NCBI RefSeq assembly: GCF_039555335.1
Contig: NC_092637.1
Coordinates: 7,584,038 to 7,648,037, forward strand
DNA: 64,000 nt
Reading direction: 5' to 3'
DNA from: Amphiura filiformis
Taxonomy: Eukaryota > Echinodermata > Ophiuroidea > Amphilepidida > Amphiuridae
Shown piece by piece: positions 24,601 to 33,450 of this stretch; within the stretch, counting starts at the first letter, position 1, and every line of letters starts with the position of its first letter. The position numbers and the translations under genes are program-made. Below the pieces are notes generated by a model that was not told the DNA's origin, did no database searches, and saw nothing but the letters and a program-made list of their open reading frames with translations.

Positions 24601-27600
24601 AAATTTCTACTTTTGCATGATTTGTAATGCCTATTGATGTACTAAAATACCATGTGACAGACTCCCGGGGATGGACTAAGACTGAAGTGCTTTGATTACA
24701 GTTTTATAATAAATCTGGGGATCCCCAGTTATCCCCGTTTTTTACTTTGCCAATTCCCCCATGAGAGCTTCACAGCTAATATAAGTGGGTTTTTTAAAAT
24801 TTTACCTCATAATCAGAAAACTTCCTTGACAGTTGTTACTAATAAATTATGTCATAATTTTTGGCAAAGAAAATTAAAATTTGACTAAAATCATACATTA
24901 TGGCTTTAAAATTATTTCATTCAGGTCAGGATGAGAGGAAGCAGAAAGTAGACCTGGGAAAGGAACAAAAGAATTAGGTGGTACTACACCCCCTGATAAC
25001 GGTTGTGACTAATTTTGCATTTTTCTCAAAAACTAAATAGACCAAAATATATATATATTATAGGGACATGGAAACCAATTACTTCACTGAAATTTCAGTG
25101 ATTGAAGACAAGTGGTTCATTATAAGAAATGAGGTATACATTTTAGGGGTACCTGTCCTTATCATAAATAACATACCCCTTGTCTTGAGTCACTGAAATT
25201 CCAGTGTAGTAACTGGATTCCTTTCCCCTATAATATACATAAATTTTGTTACATCTGACAGTGAAAGTAACATTTTGTGAAAAGAAAATACAATTCTATT
25301 TCTTATGGAAATGTTTTAATATGGCTTTAAGGGCTGGGGTATGAACGTTTGGACGGTATTTATTTTGGGACATTAGAGCACATCAGACATATCGAATTGC
25401 ATTCTGAATACGAAGAATGTCATTCTGATATCAAATAATTTTGATTTTTTAAATTACGCAATTTAATACACATTTTATGGCAAATCATTAAAATTGATAT
25501 TTTGATATTTAACAGTACTTGAAGTGAATTTTATAAATCTGATGATTTATACTTAAAGTGTATGTAGGTGGGATGAAAAGCCGACGATCAATTGAAAATT
25601 TTGACCTTTTCAGTATTGAAGATATGGATTTTTTTTCCCAAAACACCAAAAAAGTTAGGTCTTTTTGGGAAAAAAATCCATATCTTCAATATGAAAGGTC
25701 AACATTTTCAATTGACCGTCGGCTTTTCCTCCCTGCTACATATACTTTAAGAATATATCATTAGATTTATATAATTCACTTCGAGGACTTTTATATATCA
25801 AAAATTTGAAAAATATCAAATTTTTATAATTTGTCATAAAATTTGCATTATATTGTGATTTTCAAAAAATGAAAATTATTTGATATCAGAAAGACATGCT
25901 TCGTATTCAGAATGCAATTCGATAGGTCTGAGGTGCTCTCATGTCGCACAAAAAAATAAATACTGTCGAAACGCAATAAACGCTCATTTTAGATCCCTTA
26001 AGCAGCTATGCTAATATACACACAAATGTAAGTGGTTTTCTTAATTTTACCCCATAATCAGAAAACTTCCTTGACAGTTGTTACTAATAAATTATGTAAT
26101 AATTTTTGGCAAAGAATTACACATTTAAAATTTGACCAAAATCATACATTCTGCCTTTAAAATACTCCCATTCAGGTCAGGATGAGAGGAAGGAGAAAGT
26201 AGAAATGATAAAGGAATGCAAGAATAAAGGACAGAGAAAGGTAAACACTTAATGCACCTGTGTCCATGTCCATATCTTGATGAACAGCAGCTGCTGTTGC
26301 TGATTCCTGCCAAGATGACTCAGCTGCTGACTGCGGTATTCTTTGCTGTAGATACTGGTGCTCTCGTTCCAGGCACCCCAGGTAGGTGCACATGTCAAAG
26401 TGCTTCATAAACTTTGATTCGGTCTAGTTGTGATTTTATAAGCAAACTGGTCACTCTGTAGTTATATGCATTAAAGTTGAAATCTGAAAATAAATAAAAT
26501 TCAATTTGGTCAATTCCTCACTCTCAAGTCAGTAATTTAGATATTGTTTTTTTACTATATAAAATGTAATGATGAGAAGTATATAAAAGTATACATTTTC
26601 AGAAAGGAAATGATGCAAGGAATTCAATTGGCATGAACAGATTCCTGTGAAAATTTATACAGCTTTTTAAGAAAATCTCAAAATTTGATTTCACTTTATT
26701 GACTCAAGGAAGGTATATTATTATAGACAGGCCTGTAAACAAATCACCAAAGGCCCAAAAAGTCCCCTTATTTGGCCCAAAAAGTCCCATTTATGAGCAT
26801 GGCGAGTGAAAAAATAGGTTTTTATGCATTTTTGGTCAAAAAGGTCCAAATTTTGAAGTAAAGTCCACTTTTTCCAAATTTGCCCCCCCCCCATCCAAAA
26901 AGGTCCACAAACGTAAATATAGGTAAACTGTGCACATAAAACCTTTGCGATATAGTACTAAAAAATTCAGGTACAGCACATACGAGGGGGTATCCAAAAG
27001 TTTTTGACATCGCCCAGAAGGAAAAGAGCTATCGATGAAATTTTGTCAGTGTAGTCACTGGTCCTTATGTACATTATGGTCCAAAAATGGTCTCATAAGT
27101 ATGTTTACTTTCTTTACAGGTGGCGCTAGATGGGCAGTAGGCGCATAACCTGCAAGATGGTGAAAATTGAGGCACACAGCGTGATTAAGTTCCTGCATTT
27201 GGAGGGTTAGGCCTACAATGCTCAGAAAATCTATGATGAAATGAAAGCTATCTACGGTGACGATTGCCCATCATATGGCACTGTTGCTTTTTGAAAAAAA
27301 AAATTCCAAACTGGCCACATGTCCCTCACAGATGAGCCAAGAAGTGGATGTCCATCACTTACGGATGATGCGGCCACAGTCAGACGATGGTGGACTACAT
27401 TATTCACTGTGGCAACAGCCAATATCGTAAACAAAACAGACAATATGGCGGCAACACTGCCTGGACATTGGGCGCCCGTGCTGAGTTGTGTTTTTAGCTC
27501 TATTGGCCCCGTTACAGAAAAAAAATGCACAAAATATATTTCTCAGTGAATGTATAAATTTTCACATAAAAATAAATATTTTTGGATTCAAAATAAATGT

Positions 27601-28878
27601 GAAGAAAAAAAAAATTATAGCCGGGAGTGAGCGGGACTCGATCTCGGGACCCTATGCACCGCAGGCGAGACCCATTACCAGTAGACCACGCGAACCGCGA
27701 TACACAATGGGGGAATTTTTTAGGTATATATCATAAACATACCGTGCGTTATTCATACAAAACATTCAAAAAACAGTACTTACAATGAGGTTCACTGGCG
27801 AACCTCAACGGATTTAGACTGATAAAATAGTGCTTAATAACATACGTACAGTTTTGGAATAATTTGAGACATTTTTGTGCTTACGTGTAAAACCAATGAC
27901 AACGTCAAAATTCAGCCAATCTTGGCCGGCCCCCCCCTGGCCACAGTGAAGAAACTCAAAAAAGTGGAGGATCTTATCATGAAAAGGTTATGCGCCTACT
28001 GCCCATCTAGCACCACCTGTAAAGAAAGTAAACATACTTATGAGACCATTTTTGGACCATAATGTACTTAAGGACCAGTGAATACATTGACAAAATTTCA
28101 TCGATATAATTAACTCTTTTCCTTCTGGGTGATGTCAAAAACTTTTGGATACCCCCTCGTACATGTTTATTTATTATGAAGAAAGGTAGAAGAAAGCATT
28201 AGGCGGAATCACTCTATTAAGCGTTAGCTTTGGATATTCAATTATTCAATTATTTTATTTATTTTTCACTCGACTTTACCTTACGGTGTAAAATGAATAA
28301 ATTAATTAAATGTCCAAAGCTAACACTTAATAGGGCACCTCCGCCTAATGAGGATACATAACAATATCTACATGTATGTAGGGGAGGATTTTGTATCTCC
28401 CAAGAAAATTACTTGACTGCTGTAAAATATACCAAAAATTGCTTGCACTCACCCCACCCTTTTGGTCTGCTCATGGAAGAAAGAGGTAAGACCTTATCTC
28501 TTTCTTCCTTGGTCTGCCAACAATTGCTTGACTGTCCTGGCCACCACTCCCACCCCAGGCTAATTTTTCTCTTCCATACCTAAATTGTCACCAATTACAT
28601 TTTTACTTCTAAAGAGATATAAATTAAAGCAAGGATGACAAATTACCGTGATCATGGAATATTTCCTGTCCACCACTATATCACTGGTATTTAAAGCTAT
28701 CCAGCGAACATTGATCAATATACAGTAAACACACAGTAGTATCATGATATTAATCATGGACACCACTTTTCTTCCAGTGGCCATGAACCGTATGAGTCAT
28801 CGATTTCAAAAGCCTACACATTTTTTTTCCAGGAAATATCTATCGTCATTTTGGCGACATAAATATGACAAACTTACC
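12535..28878 (-). CDS. Unrecognised multi-exon gene (minus strand), partly resolved
   Basis: Four or five exon candidates on the minus strand have good GT-AG borders and mostly compatible phases: 28784 or 28696 to 28647, 26423-26258, 24360-24246, 13906-13729 and 12683-12535. A possible 5' untranslated exon ends at 28878 before GTAAGT. I recognise no family. The product would be short and hydrophilic, with Gln/Ser/Ala-rich middle segments and, if the last exon is read, a very basic C-terminus. Phases agree for exon 1 to 2 (0), 2 to 3 (1) and 4 to 5 (1), but not for 3 to 4 (2 against 0), so at least one exon is missing or unseen. The 10.3-kb intron between 24246 and 13906 holds the satellite and LINE. 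A decayed gene cannot be excluded. Confidence 0.5.
12998..13722. repeat. 186-bp tandem array derived from a foldback MITE
   Basis: TTAACACATTAGCAACTCCA recurs at 13085, 13271 and 13457, giving a 186-bp period and about 3.5 copies. Each unit has the family's inverted TTCCATTTGAAA / TTTCAAATGGAA ends and CTCCCTCC / GGGGGAGT blocks. The outer edges carry the GGCTATTCC-type terminus. Confidence 0.75.
13729..13906 (-). CDS. Exon candidate with one in-frame TGA
   Basis: Bounded by TTTGTTTCAG on the 5' side and CACCAG/GTGAGA on the 3' side. Read in phase 0, it begins SNEMKTAFWDGTCRL and contains LTRAEQEAHMLHNF, a convincing amphipathic stretch. Codon 48 is TGA (13763-13765); beyond it the frame stays open for PDLASSSSQSP to the donor and into the next exon. 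An internal GTAAGC after codon 33 could be an alternative donor. Either the protein ends at TGA, or the exon has a mutated or recoded codon. Confidence 0.5.
13958..14119. mobile_element. hAT-like MITE
   Basis: Terminal inverted repeats CAGTGGCGTGTCCAGG and CCTGGACACGCCAGT surround a CCCCC/GGGGG-rich core. Flanks share CAACAC but not a perfect 8-bp duplication, so the hAT assignment is by terminal sequence. Confidence 0.5.
14165..14250 (-). mobile_element. tRNA-derived SINE-like fragment
   Basis: On the minus strand, a box-A-like TGGGCCAGTGAAG lies about 50 nt upstream of a good box B, GGTTCGAATCT (14177-14187). AC-rich sequence follows. The stem positions do not make an intact tRNA. Confidence 0.45.
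14401..14572. repeat. 122-bp satellite, left block (about 1.4 monomers)
   Basis: Same monomer as the main array, cut off at TTAATATGAGA by a dispersed repeat. Confidence 0.85.
14573..14966. repeat. CCCATTATT dispersed repeat, inserted in the satellite
   Basis: Starts TTCTATTACCTCCACGACCC and ends ATTACCCTTTATTTCTT. Its right half is a hairpin: GCAAATAATGTGCC, GGCAGTAAAAGCGTTTAAAT, then the complementary ATTTACGCTTTTACTGCC and CACATTATTTGGG. An inverted copy is at 23519-24012 and a diverged one at 60850-61330. The satellite resumes right after it. Confidence 0.7.
14967..17397. repeat. 122-bp satellite, main block (about 20 monomers)
   Basis: Head-to-tail monomers with a 121-122 bp period: AATATGAGAATACATACCAT, CATATAGCCAAGCATTTCCC, TTGGGCATGGTCTAGTCARG, then the pyrimidine tract CCCTCCCCCACTCCCCACCC. 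A diagnostic AGTCAAGG/AGTCAGGG site alternates over several consecutive monomers (about 15030-15650), hinting at a local dimeric order. Short open frames here come from the monomer and shift every repeat. Confidence 0.95.
17452..18500 (+). pseudogene. LINE ORF2 N-part: PHD-like finger and endonuclease, frameshifted
   Basis: In 17452-18050 a Cys/His cluster (CGTCNCKI, CIQCSLNYHIDC, YWCHSCF) forms a PHD-like finger. It is followed by the endonuclease start, IAHLNIQSLRNK and LCLTETWL. The frame shifts near 18035; the next frame (18021-18362) continues with ALWVEINLP and the catalytic VIVGDFNLD. A second shift near 18360 precedes a GISDHSLIY histidine motif at about 18420. The breaks preclude a working endonuclease. 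Confidence 0.8.
18503..20613 (+). pseudogene. LINE ORF2 C-part: linker and reverse transcriptase, frameshifted
   Basis: 18503-19015 encodes the Lys/Asn-rich linker. After a frame change, 19331-20578 carries reverse transcriptase blocks: NYRPISVLPVLSK just upstream, GFRRNHSTAT, FLDLKKAFDTVNH, GIPQGSILGPLLF and YADDTTLL with the catalytic DD pair. The conserved 3' domain (VFKCLHHDAPSYLS) shifts frame near 20405 and ends at a stop by 20613. Shifts and stops mark a dead copy. Confidence 0.85.
20906..22590. repeat. 122-bp satellite, right block (about 13.8 monomers)
   Basis: Same monomer and orientation as the main block. Rightmost monomers are the most diverged (CTCCACACCCCC variants, GGCATGGCCTAG), and the array dies out at about 22590 with CCCTCCACATTCC. 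Confidence 0.93.
22648..22972. repeat. Short element with AAAAGAGTGA/TCACTCTTTT arrays
   Basis: Left half: about five AAAAGAG(T/C)GA copies spaced about 20 bp. Right half: the same motif inverted as TTTCACTCTTTTAGGAGTGA. The halves meet at AAGGTATGATATACATG and its complement TATATCATACCTT. It is related to 5844-6729. Confidence 0.55.
23519..24012. repeat. CCCATTATT dispersed repeat, inverted copy
   Basis: Reverse-complement copy of 14573-14966, starting AGAAATAGAGGGTAATGCAG and ending GGGTCGTGGGGTAATAGAA. It keeps the internal hairpin and is about 100 bp longer in the GCGTA-rich middle. Confidence 0.7.
24013..24122. repeat. Short hairpin element
   Basis: Arms of about 45 bp: ATGTAATATATAAAACAGAA...GGACTACGCCC pairs with GGGCGTGGTCC...TTCTGTTATATCTTACAT. 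Only a few mismatches are visible. Confidence 0.6.
24246..24360 (-). CDS. Exon candidate of the minus-strand gene
   Basis: 115 nt between CCCTTTATAG and CTCCAC/GTAAGT on the minus strand. Entered in phase 1 from the previous exon it reads DQTNKSYHPGEGVCNNQ... and leaves in phase 2. A phase-0 reading (IKLINPTTLEKECVTIKSL...) is also fully open and looks at least as protein-like, so the frame is uncertain. Neither exit phase fits the next exon seen at 13906. Confidence 0.5.
24463..24545. repeat. GA-rich microsatellite
   Basis: Imperfect (GGAA)n followed by GAGAGA-type purine sequence on the plus strand. Confidence 0.7.
25056..25236. repeat. Foldback element, 60-bp arms
   Basis: ATATTATAGGGACATGGAAA with CACTGAAATTTCAGTG on the left mirrors CACTGAAATTCCAGTG with CCTTTCCCCTATAATAT on the right. 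Confidence 0.6.
25329..26000. repeat. Large foldback element, arms about 300 bp
   Basis: The outer left TAAGGGCTGGGGTATGAACG pairs with the right end CGCTCATTTTAGATCCCTTA. Inner GAATTGCATTCTGAATACGA pairs with TCGTATTCAGAATGCAATTC. The fold centre, near 25650, has CCATATCTTCAAT and its complement. A 68-codon frame at 25558-25764 spans the centre and is an artefact of symmetry. A solo arm fragment is at about 35500-35590. Confidence 0.7.
26258..26423 (-). CDS. Exon candidate: best-supported exon of the minus-strand gene
   Basis: 166 nt between CACAACTAG and GGACACAG/GTGCAT on the minus strand. Only phase 0 is open; both other frames stop within ten codons. It reads TESKFMKHFDMCTYLGCLE, then REHQYLQQRIPQ, then an Ala/Gln/Ser-rich tail ending HQDMDMDT. 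The first half looks like a short helical domain; the second looks disordered. It exits in phase 1. I do not recognise the family. Confidence 0.6.
27157..27400 (+). pseudogene. Mariner transposase N-terminal remnant
   Basis: The ATG at 27157 opens a helix-turn-helix region like that of mariner transposases: KIEAHSVIKFLHLEG, then AYNAQKIYDEMKAIYGDDCP, SYGTVAF, KKKFQTGHMSLTDEPRSGCP. There are two in-frame stops: TAG after LEG, and TGA where the family normally has Trp. The downstream frame has no DDD/E catalytic motif. Confidence 0.8.
27622..27694 (-). ncRNA. tRNA-Gly-like pseudogene or SINE head inside the mariner
   Basis: The minus strand reads GCGTGGTCTACTGGTAATGG, GTCTCGCCTGCGGTGC and GAGATCGAGTCCCGCTCAC. 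Spacing of D-arm/box A, anticodon arm and T-arm/box B matches a tRNA, and GTCTCGCCTGC resembles tRNA-Gly. The anticodon stem pairs poorly and the loop would read GCG, so a working tRNA is unlikely. A T-run follows on the minus strand, like a Pol III terminator. Confidence 0.45.
28197..28350. repeat. Foldback MITE beside the mariner
   Basis: CATTAGGCGGAATCACTCTA with GTTAGCTTTGGA on the left pairs with TCCAAAGCTAAC and GGGCACCTCCGCCTAATG on the right. Confidence 0.6.
28647..28784 (-). CDS. First coding exon candidate of the minus-strand gene
   Basis: The donor GATCACG/GTAATT ends an open frame from ATG at 28784 that would encode MATGRKVVSMINIMILLCVY and so on, a hydrophobic signal-anchor-like start. 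Alternatively, an acceptor at 28697 (GCTGGATAG) gives a 50-nt exon whose only ATG is six codon-bases before the donor, so the protein starts MIT and runs straight into the next exon in phase 0. A donor at 28878 (CCCGG/GTAAGT) supports the second model with a 5' untranslated exon. Confidence 0.4.
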
Positions 28879-29556
28879 CGGGAATGTATAGAATTACGGA
28901 TAAATTTGATACGTGTAATTTGAAGATTTTATCCACCACATAAATTATTTCCCTGCCTCATCGAATTTCTGTCAAGCTGCCATCTGATGAATCTGTTTAC
29001 AGCTGATCGACACATGTTATTTCCGGGTTCGCCGAACTTTTTCCATAAAAATAGCTGATTTCAGATTATTTAATCTAGTTTAAGAAATCTTAATTTTACC
29101 ATTTCATTCATTTTACCATGTACAATATTAAAATTTAAACATTATATGCTCTTTTTTGAAACATAAAATATGGAACTATGACTTATTTCATTTTATTATA
29201 AATTCCTTATTTATTACGCTTGTAAGGTTTAGTCTTGATAGAAGTCTTTTGTACACACGTCTCACCTTTGTGGTGTAGGTAAGGGGGCGTGGGATGCAAA
29301 ACTAGACTTGGGCAAATCCAATTGTCATAGCTCCTGGATCTCAAAATAAACAAAATCACAGCTGATTTTCGGTTGTAAAATATTTTTCTTTCAGCGATTT
29401 GATCGAATGTTCGGTGAACTGTATCAAATTGTTCATTGTAAAAAGCAGCCTGTGTCATTGATTCAGTAAGTATTTGAAGAAGTGTTAACTTTTTTGCCCA
29501 TTTTTTGGTCAGGGCTGTTTTTGGTAAGCTTATGACATTTTTTTGAAACATTCTCA
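28879..29556. other. Possible promoter region of the minus-strand gene; otherwise empty
   Basis: The minus strand reads AACCCGGAAATAAC near 29020, with an ETS-like GGAA core, upstream of the putative untranslated exon. No TATA box is evident. A 116-codon minus frame (29207-29557) has no recognisable motif and is probably chance. Confidence 0.25.
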
Positions 29557-30574
29557 TCTTACTATAATTAGGGAAATGTTGTATCTATCTATCTATGTAT
29601 CTATGTATCATGGAAAGGCTCCGTCAGTTTCGATCCAAATGTCGCCAAATTCATACGGGAGATCGATGAATATACGGGAACGTGTTTAAACTTTATTTGG
29701 TTGAAAACGGTCAAGAATTGGCCTCAAAATCAGTGAAAATGTGGTCCGTTGCTATCCAAGGTAAACAAAAAAGCAGTCAGTTACTAAGCTAGGCCTGCAT
29801 GGCGGCGTATCTAATGCCAAACGCTCTCACAGTAGCTAAAGCGATACCGCAGCTGGTAACGCAGCACTACGCCATGGCACGCGTAAACGACGCAGAGTCA
29901 CGTAATGAATGATACTACGGGTGAACGACAGTAGCGTAATAAATACGGGAAACAGATGTGTGTTAAAAAGTACAAACAACATGAAGAGGTAGGCCTACTA
30001 TAAATAAAAAAGAAAACAAAATGAGGACAAAGAGGCTGTACGAGTATGTGGGTTATACTTAGTCACAAAATGAAACCGGGAATAAAATAGGCTAAAGAAG
30101 GAAAGAAAGAAACTCTTCAGGAAATGTAAGGGAAAAAAAAGCTATAATAAAATCAGGAAGTTTAAATAAAAAAGCTATTAAACTGAGGACAGAATTAAAT
30201 AAATAACATGAAAACGGCAAATCACAAGCTATGCAGCAAATAAAATAGAAGCTAAAATGGAAATGTAAGAAAGGACAGATTTAGAAAATAACGGAACGGG
30301 GTTGAATAAATAAAAAAAAACATGCATGGTAACGGAAAATCGGAAGCTTAGCAGCAGAATTTTTTTTTTAAATGGAACAAAATTGGTCCATGTAGAAAAA
30401 CTAAAAAAAGAAAGAAGTTAAAATGGAAACGTGGGCTTAAAGAGGGTCAGGTTCAGATAAATAAAATTTACCTTTTCAATTATTCTACCTGTTCAGTAAT
30501 TCCTCCTGTTTTAGTGAACGCCCCATTTACTCATCTAGCGGGGACCAGCAGGCGTGGCGCTGGTGTCCCGCTAG
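29557..30574 (+). mobile_element. Helitron 1 of a head-to-tail pair, non-autonomous
   Basis: Begins TC (TCTTACTATAATTAGGG), has (TATC)n just inside, and ends with a GC-rich hairpin (GGGGACCAGC paired with GCTGGTGTCCC) followed by CTAG. The base before it is A (29556). No Rep/helicase frame is present; the interior is A-rich with degenerate repeats of GGAAATGTAAG and AAATCACAAGCTA. Confidence 0.75.
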
Positions 30575-30602
30575 TCTTACTATAAATAGGGGAATGTTGT
30601 GA

Positions 30603-30634
<32 letters not shown>

Positions 30635-31470
30635 GTATGAAGATCGAAAGGCTCCGTCAGTTTGGATCCAAATGTCGCCACATTCATACGGCAGATCGAT
30701 GAATATACGGGAACGTGTTTAAACTTTATTTGGTTGAAAACGGTCAAGAATTGGCTGCAAAAACAGTGAAAATATGGGTAAAAACGGGTTTTGTTATGAA
30801 AATCGGTTACCAGCCTACGCGTTACTGCAGCTGGCGGCAGCGCGTCGGCGTCAGCGTATGTAATGCGATTACGCCAATGCTTGCGCAGAACGGCGCCAGA
30901 GCCACCACACGATTTGCGAGCCAGAGACCAGTGGACATGATAATACGGAAAGAAGGAAAAATAATAAAGGACAAAAAGGTACATGGACGGGTCACGGGAT
31001 GAAGCGGTACTATAAAGACAAATTAAATTAAAATGAGGACAAAAAGGTACGAGTAATTAGACCAACGGGTTAAAGTAACTAAATGAAACGGGAACGAAAC
31101 AAAGAAGAAAAGAAACTATTCAGCAATTTCAGGAAATGTAAGAAAAAAGAAGCTAAAATGATGAGAACAGAATTAAATAAAAAACATGGAAAAGGGAAAT
31201 CACAAGCAGCAAATAAAAAAAGATGCTAAAAGGAAATGTAAGAAAGAACAGATTAAGAAAATAATGGGAACTGGGTTAAATAAATAAATAACATGGAAAC
31301 GGAAAAACACAAGCTAAGCTAAAAAAGAAAATGTTAGAAGAGACAGATTTAGATAAATAAAAATGTACCTTTTCAATGATTCTACCTGTTCAGTAATTTT
31401 TCCTGTTATAGTGAACGCTCCCATTTACTCATCTAGCGGGGACCCGCGCGAAGCGCGGGTATCCCGCTAG
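30575..31470 (+). mobile_element. Helitron 2 of a head-to-tail pair, non-autonomous
   Basis: Begins TCTTACTATAAATAGGGG directly after the CTAG of copy 1, with no spacer. Ends with the hairpin GACCCGCGCGAAGCGCGGGT, then ATCCCGCTAG and a host T at 31471. Copies share GGCTCCGTCAGTTTSGATCC and TATACGGGAACGTGTTTAAA near the 5' end. Open frames near 30.6-31.0 kb come from shared repeat sequence and carry no Helitron motif. Confidence 0.78.
31441..31470 (+). terminator. Helitron 3' terminal hairpin
   Basis: CCCGCGCG and CGCGCGGG-type arms form a strong stem about 10 bp from the CTAG end, the usual rolling-circle termination structure of Helitrons. Confidence 0.7.
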
Positions 31471-31482
31471 TGATCTATTAAA

Positions 31483-31821
31483 GGGGCATTTCGTGATCCA
31501 CAGCCTCATCCCCCACTTTTCCCAAAAACAGTTGAGATTTTTACACCACTGGATAGCTCTGGCTACATAATGTTTATGTACCAAATATTTCTTGCAGATT
31601 AATTTGTTTAGCAAAAATATCGCTAAATTTGAATTTCGTTCTGGTGCACCAGAACGAAATTACAACACATTGTCTATGGAGCAGTGTAATACACATAATC
31701 ATGCATAACTCGCAAAGCAAAAATCGGAATCAACTGAAATTTTGGAAATAAGCTTTTTTCGTGGATATCTACTGAAAAATGTCATTAAAAGAGGATGCTA
31801 GGATCACAAAATCCTCCTTTA
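31483..31821. repeat. TTAAAGG foldback MITE family, copy
   Basis: Starts TTAAAGGGGCATTTCGTGAT and ends AGGATCACAAAATCCTCCTTTAA, mutually inverted at the ends, with a central palindrome TTCGTTCTGGTGCACCAGAACGAA. Other copies: 35697-35943 and 62983-63420. Related fragments lie near 9780 and 22980. Confidence 0.65.
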
Positions 31822-31929
31822 ACATGATTAAAGCCATATTATAACATTTCTGTAAAAATAGAAATTTATTCTCCATAAAATGTTAGCTTTTACTGTCAGA
31901 TATGTCCCCATTTGATTTTGAGCCAAATA

Positions 31930-32310
31930 AGTGAGGGGAGCGTGGCTGAGCGGTTAAAGGCGCTGTGAATCCAAGCCCAAGGGTCACGGGTTCGAATCCG
32001 AGGTCCGCCTGAGCTCGGCTGGCTCTTTGTGTCCTTGAGCAAGGCACTTCACTCTACTTGCTTAGTGCTTCGGAGGGCACTTTAAGCCGTCGGTCTCATG
32101 TGCATGTATTTCTGACATTTATGCAGTGTGCACGTTAAAGAACGTCACAGGCTATTCGAAAAGAGCAGGGGTTCATCCCGGTACTGTTGTGTTGACTGTA
32201 CTTCAAAAATACACTCATCTACTCTAGGTTCCAGAGTAAAAATAAGTACAGCTTGTCTGTACGCAGTGCGCTAATACTCATACATATGAGGCACACCGAC
32301 ATCGCCCGGT
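31930..32310 (+). mobile_element. tRNA-derived SINE
   Basis: Box A TGGCTGAGCGG (31943-31953) and box B GGTTCGAATCC (31989-31999) both match Pol III consensus, with a Ser/Leu-type long variable region. A body follows with TTGAGCAAGGCACTTCACTC and GTGCACGTTAAAGAACGTCA, sequence types found in conserved central domains of metazoan SINEs. Confidence 0.7.
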
Positions 32311-32494
32311 TAATAACTAGTACATGATACAGCCAGAGACACTAAAATGAATACCCGGGATCGATACACGTAAATGTGCTATGCACGATTGATATTCAGA
32401 CGATAAATCTTTGAATACCGGGGTAGAAAATGATGAATATCTCCTGTAAATGATTTCGTATAAAGAAACCAGATCTGGTTCCTTGCACTTGAAC

Positions 32495-33450
32495 ATATAT
32501 ATGTTCAACCATGGAAGTAATACACATGGAAGCTGGTCAAATACTACATCAAAGTGAGTATCATACTTGCCGCGATACTGAACAAAAGCAGTACAGTTGA
32601 AAGTGGAACAATTGAGTCATCGCATGGTCAACGTGTACCATGTCTAAAATCAAAGTTCCCGCTTAAAAATCAATAGCAGTACGAGGTCGTGTACTAAGTC
32701 CTGACAATGGGCTGTGTTATATTACCGCAGTGCATGACTAGTTTTATGAACACAAACAGATTTTATAAAATCCCTACGTAATGGTCAGAATGCTATCAGT
32801 TCAATTTATACAATTTTATTAAAAGTATGTAATTATGTGAAAACCTACCGATTAAATGTATATATATGCTAGACTTTCAAATAGCAGTTTTAAAACAGAA
32901 AATGAAATGAAATACAATTTATTTTACGCAAAATGTAAAGATAATGCCCGACTCTGGAACATTCTGGTCAACAGTAATTTCGGGCAGCCCGAACACACAA
33001 ATAGATGCGGATTCATTATATAATGTAAAGCATGTGCCAAGTGCGCATATCAATTATTACCGCTAATTAGCGGTTTAGACGTAAATGCATGATTTGCAAT
33101 ATTTTGAAGTTAAAGAAAATCTGTAAGTATAGGGTAGAAATCGATATTTTGAATGGATTTCTGTAATTATGGATTACAAATCTAACATCCCTGTCACTTT
33201 TTTCCGAATAAAAACAACATACTTGAAACATAATCAAGAAAAACACGATTTTTGCTCAAAATAATAAACCTGTAAATAAACGGACTGGCAATAAAGGCGG
33301 CAAGTCTGATCCACATTAAAGACACGCTGACTACATTGTTATCACAATAGCTTGATACGTACCCTCTATAGAATGTTACGTAAAGAATTCAATAGGAGTT
33401 GGATCGACCAGCTTCCATGTCTCTTACTTCCATGGTTCAACGGATATGAT
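32495..33450. repeat. Foldback element nested in the composite
   Basis: GTTCAACCATGGAAGTAATA with CATGGAAGCTGGTC (about 32505-32540) is mirrored by GACCAGCTTCCATG and TACTTCCATGGTTCAAC (about 33399-33442). The interior is non-coding. Confidence 0.55.

Larger units (their letters stand above)
24784..26205. repeat. Direct duplication flanking foldback elements
   Basis: About 24784-24960 and 26031-26205 are direct repeats about 1.25 kb apart, sharing CATAATCAGAAAACTTCCTT, GACAGTTGTTACTAATAAAT and CATTCAGGTCAGGATGAGAG. The right copy overlaps the intron next to the exon ending at 26258. The foldbacks lie between the copies. Confidence 0.65.
26983..28159 (+). mobile_element. Mariner-family DNA transposon, dead, long terminal repeats
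   Basis: Starts CGAGGGGGTATCCAAAAGTT and ends with its reverse complement, flanked on both sides by TA (26981-26982 and 28160-28161), as expected for Tc1/mariner. Inverted repeats are unusually long, about 168-174 bp (26983-27150 and 27986-28159), and nearly identical. The interior holds a broken transposase N-terminus and a tRNA-like module; the catalytic part is gone. Confidence 0.85.

Noticed and set aside
25558-25764. 68-codon frame with SIEDMDFF motifs
   Set aside because: It spans the centre of a large palindrome, so its two halves mirror each other; no splice or codon evidence.
27252-27549. Two overlapping frames of 92 and 76 codons within the mariner
   Set aside because: Only the first part of the plus frame matches mariner transposase; the rest lacks any catalytic motif and the minus frame is its shadow.
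27622-27694. Functional tRNA-Gly gene
   Set aside because: Anticodon stem mispairs and the loop would not give a glycine anticodon; kept only as a tRNA-like relic.
29207-29557. 116-codon minus-strand frame beside the Helitron
   Set aside because: No recognisable domain; its ATG lies next to the Helitron junction and no exon borders are evident. Probably chance.
30631-31002. Opposed 117- and 95-codon frames inside the second Helitron
   Set aside because: Overlapping frames on opposite strands in shared repeat sequence, with no Rep or helicase motif; the same region in copy 1 is disrupted.
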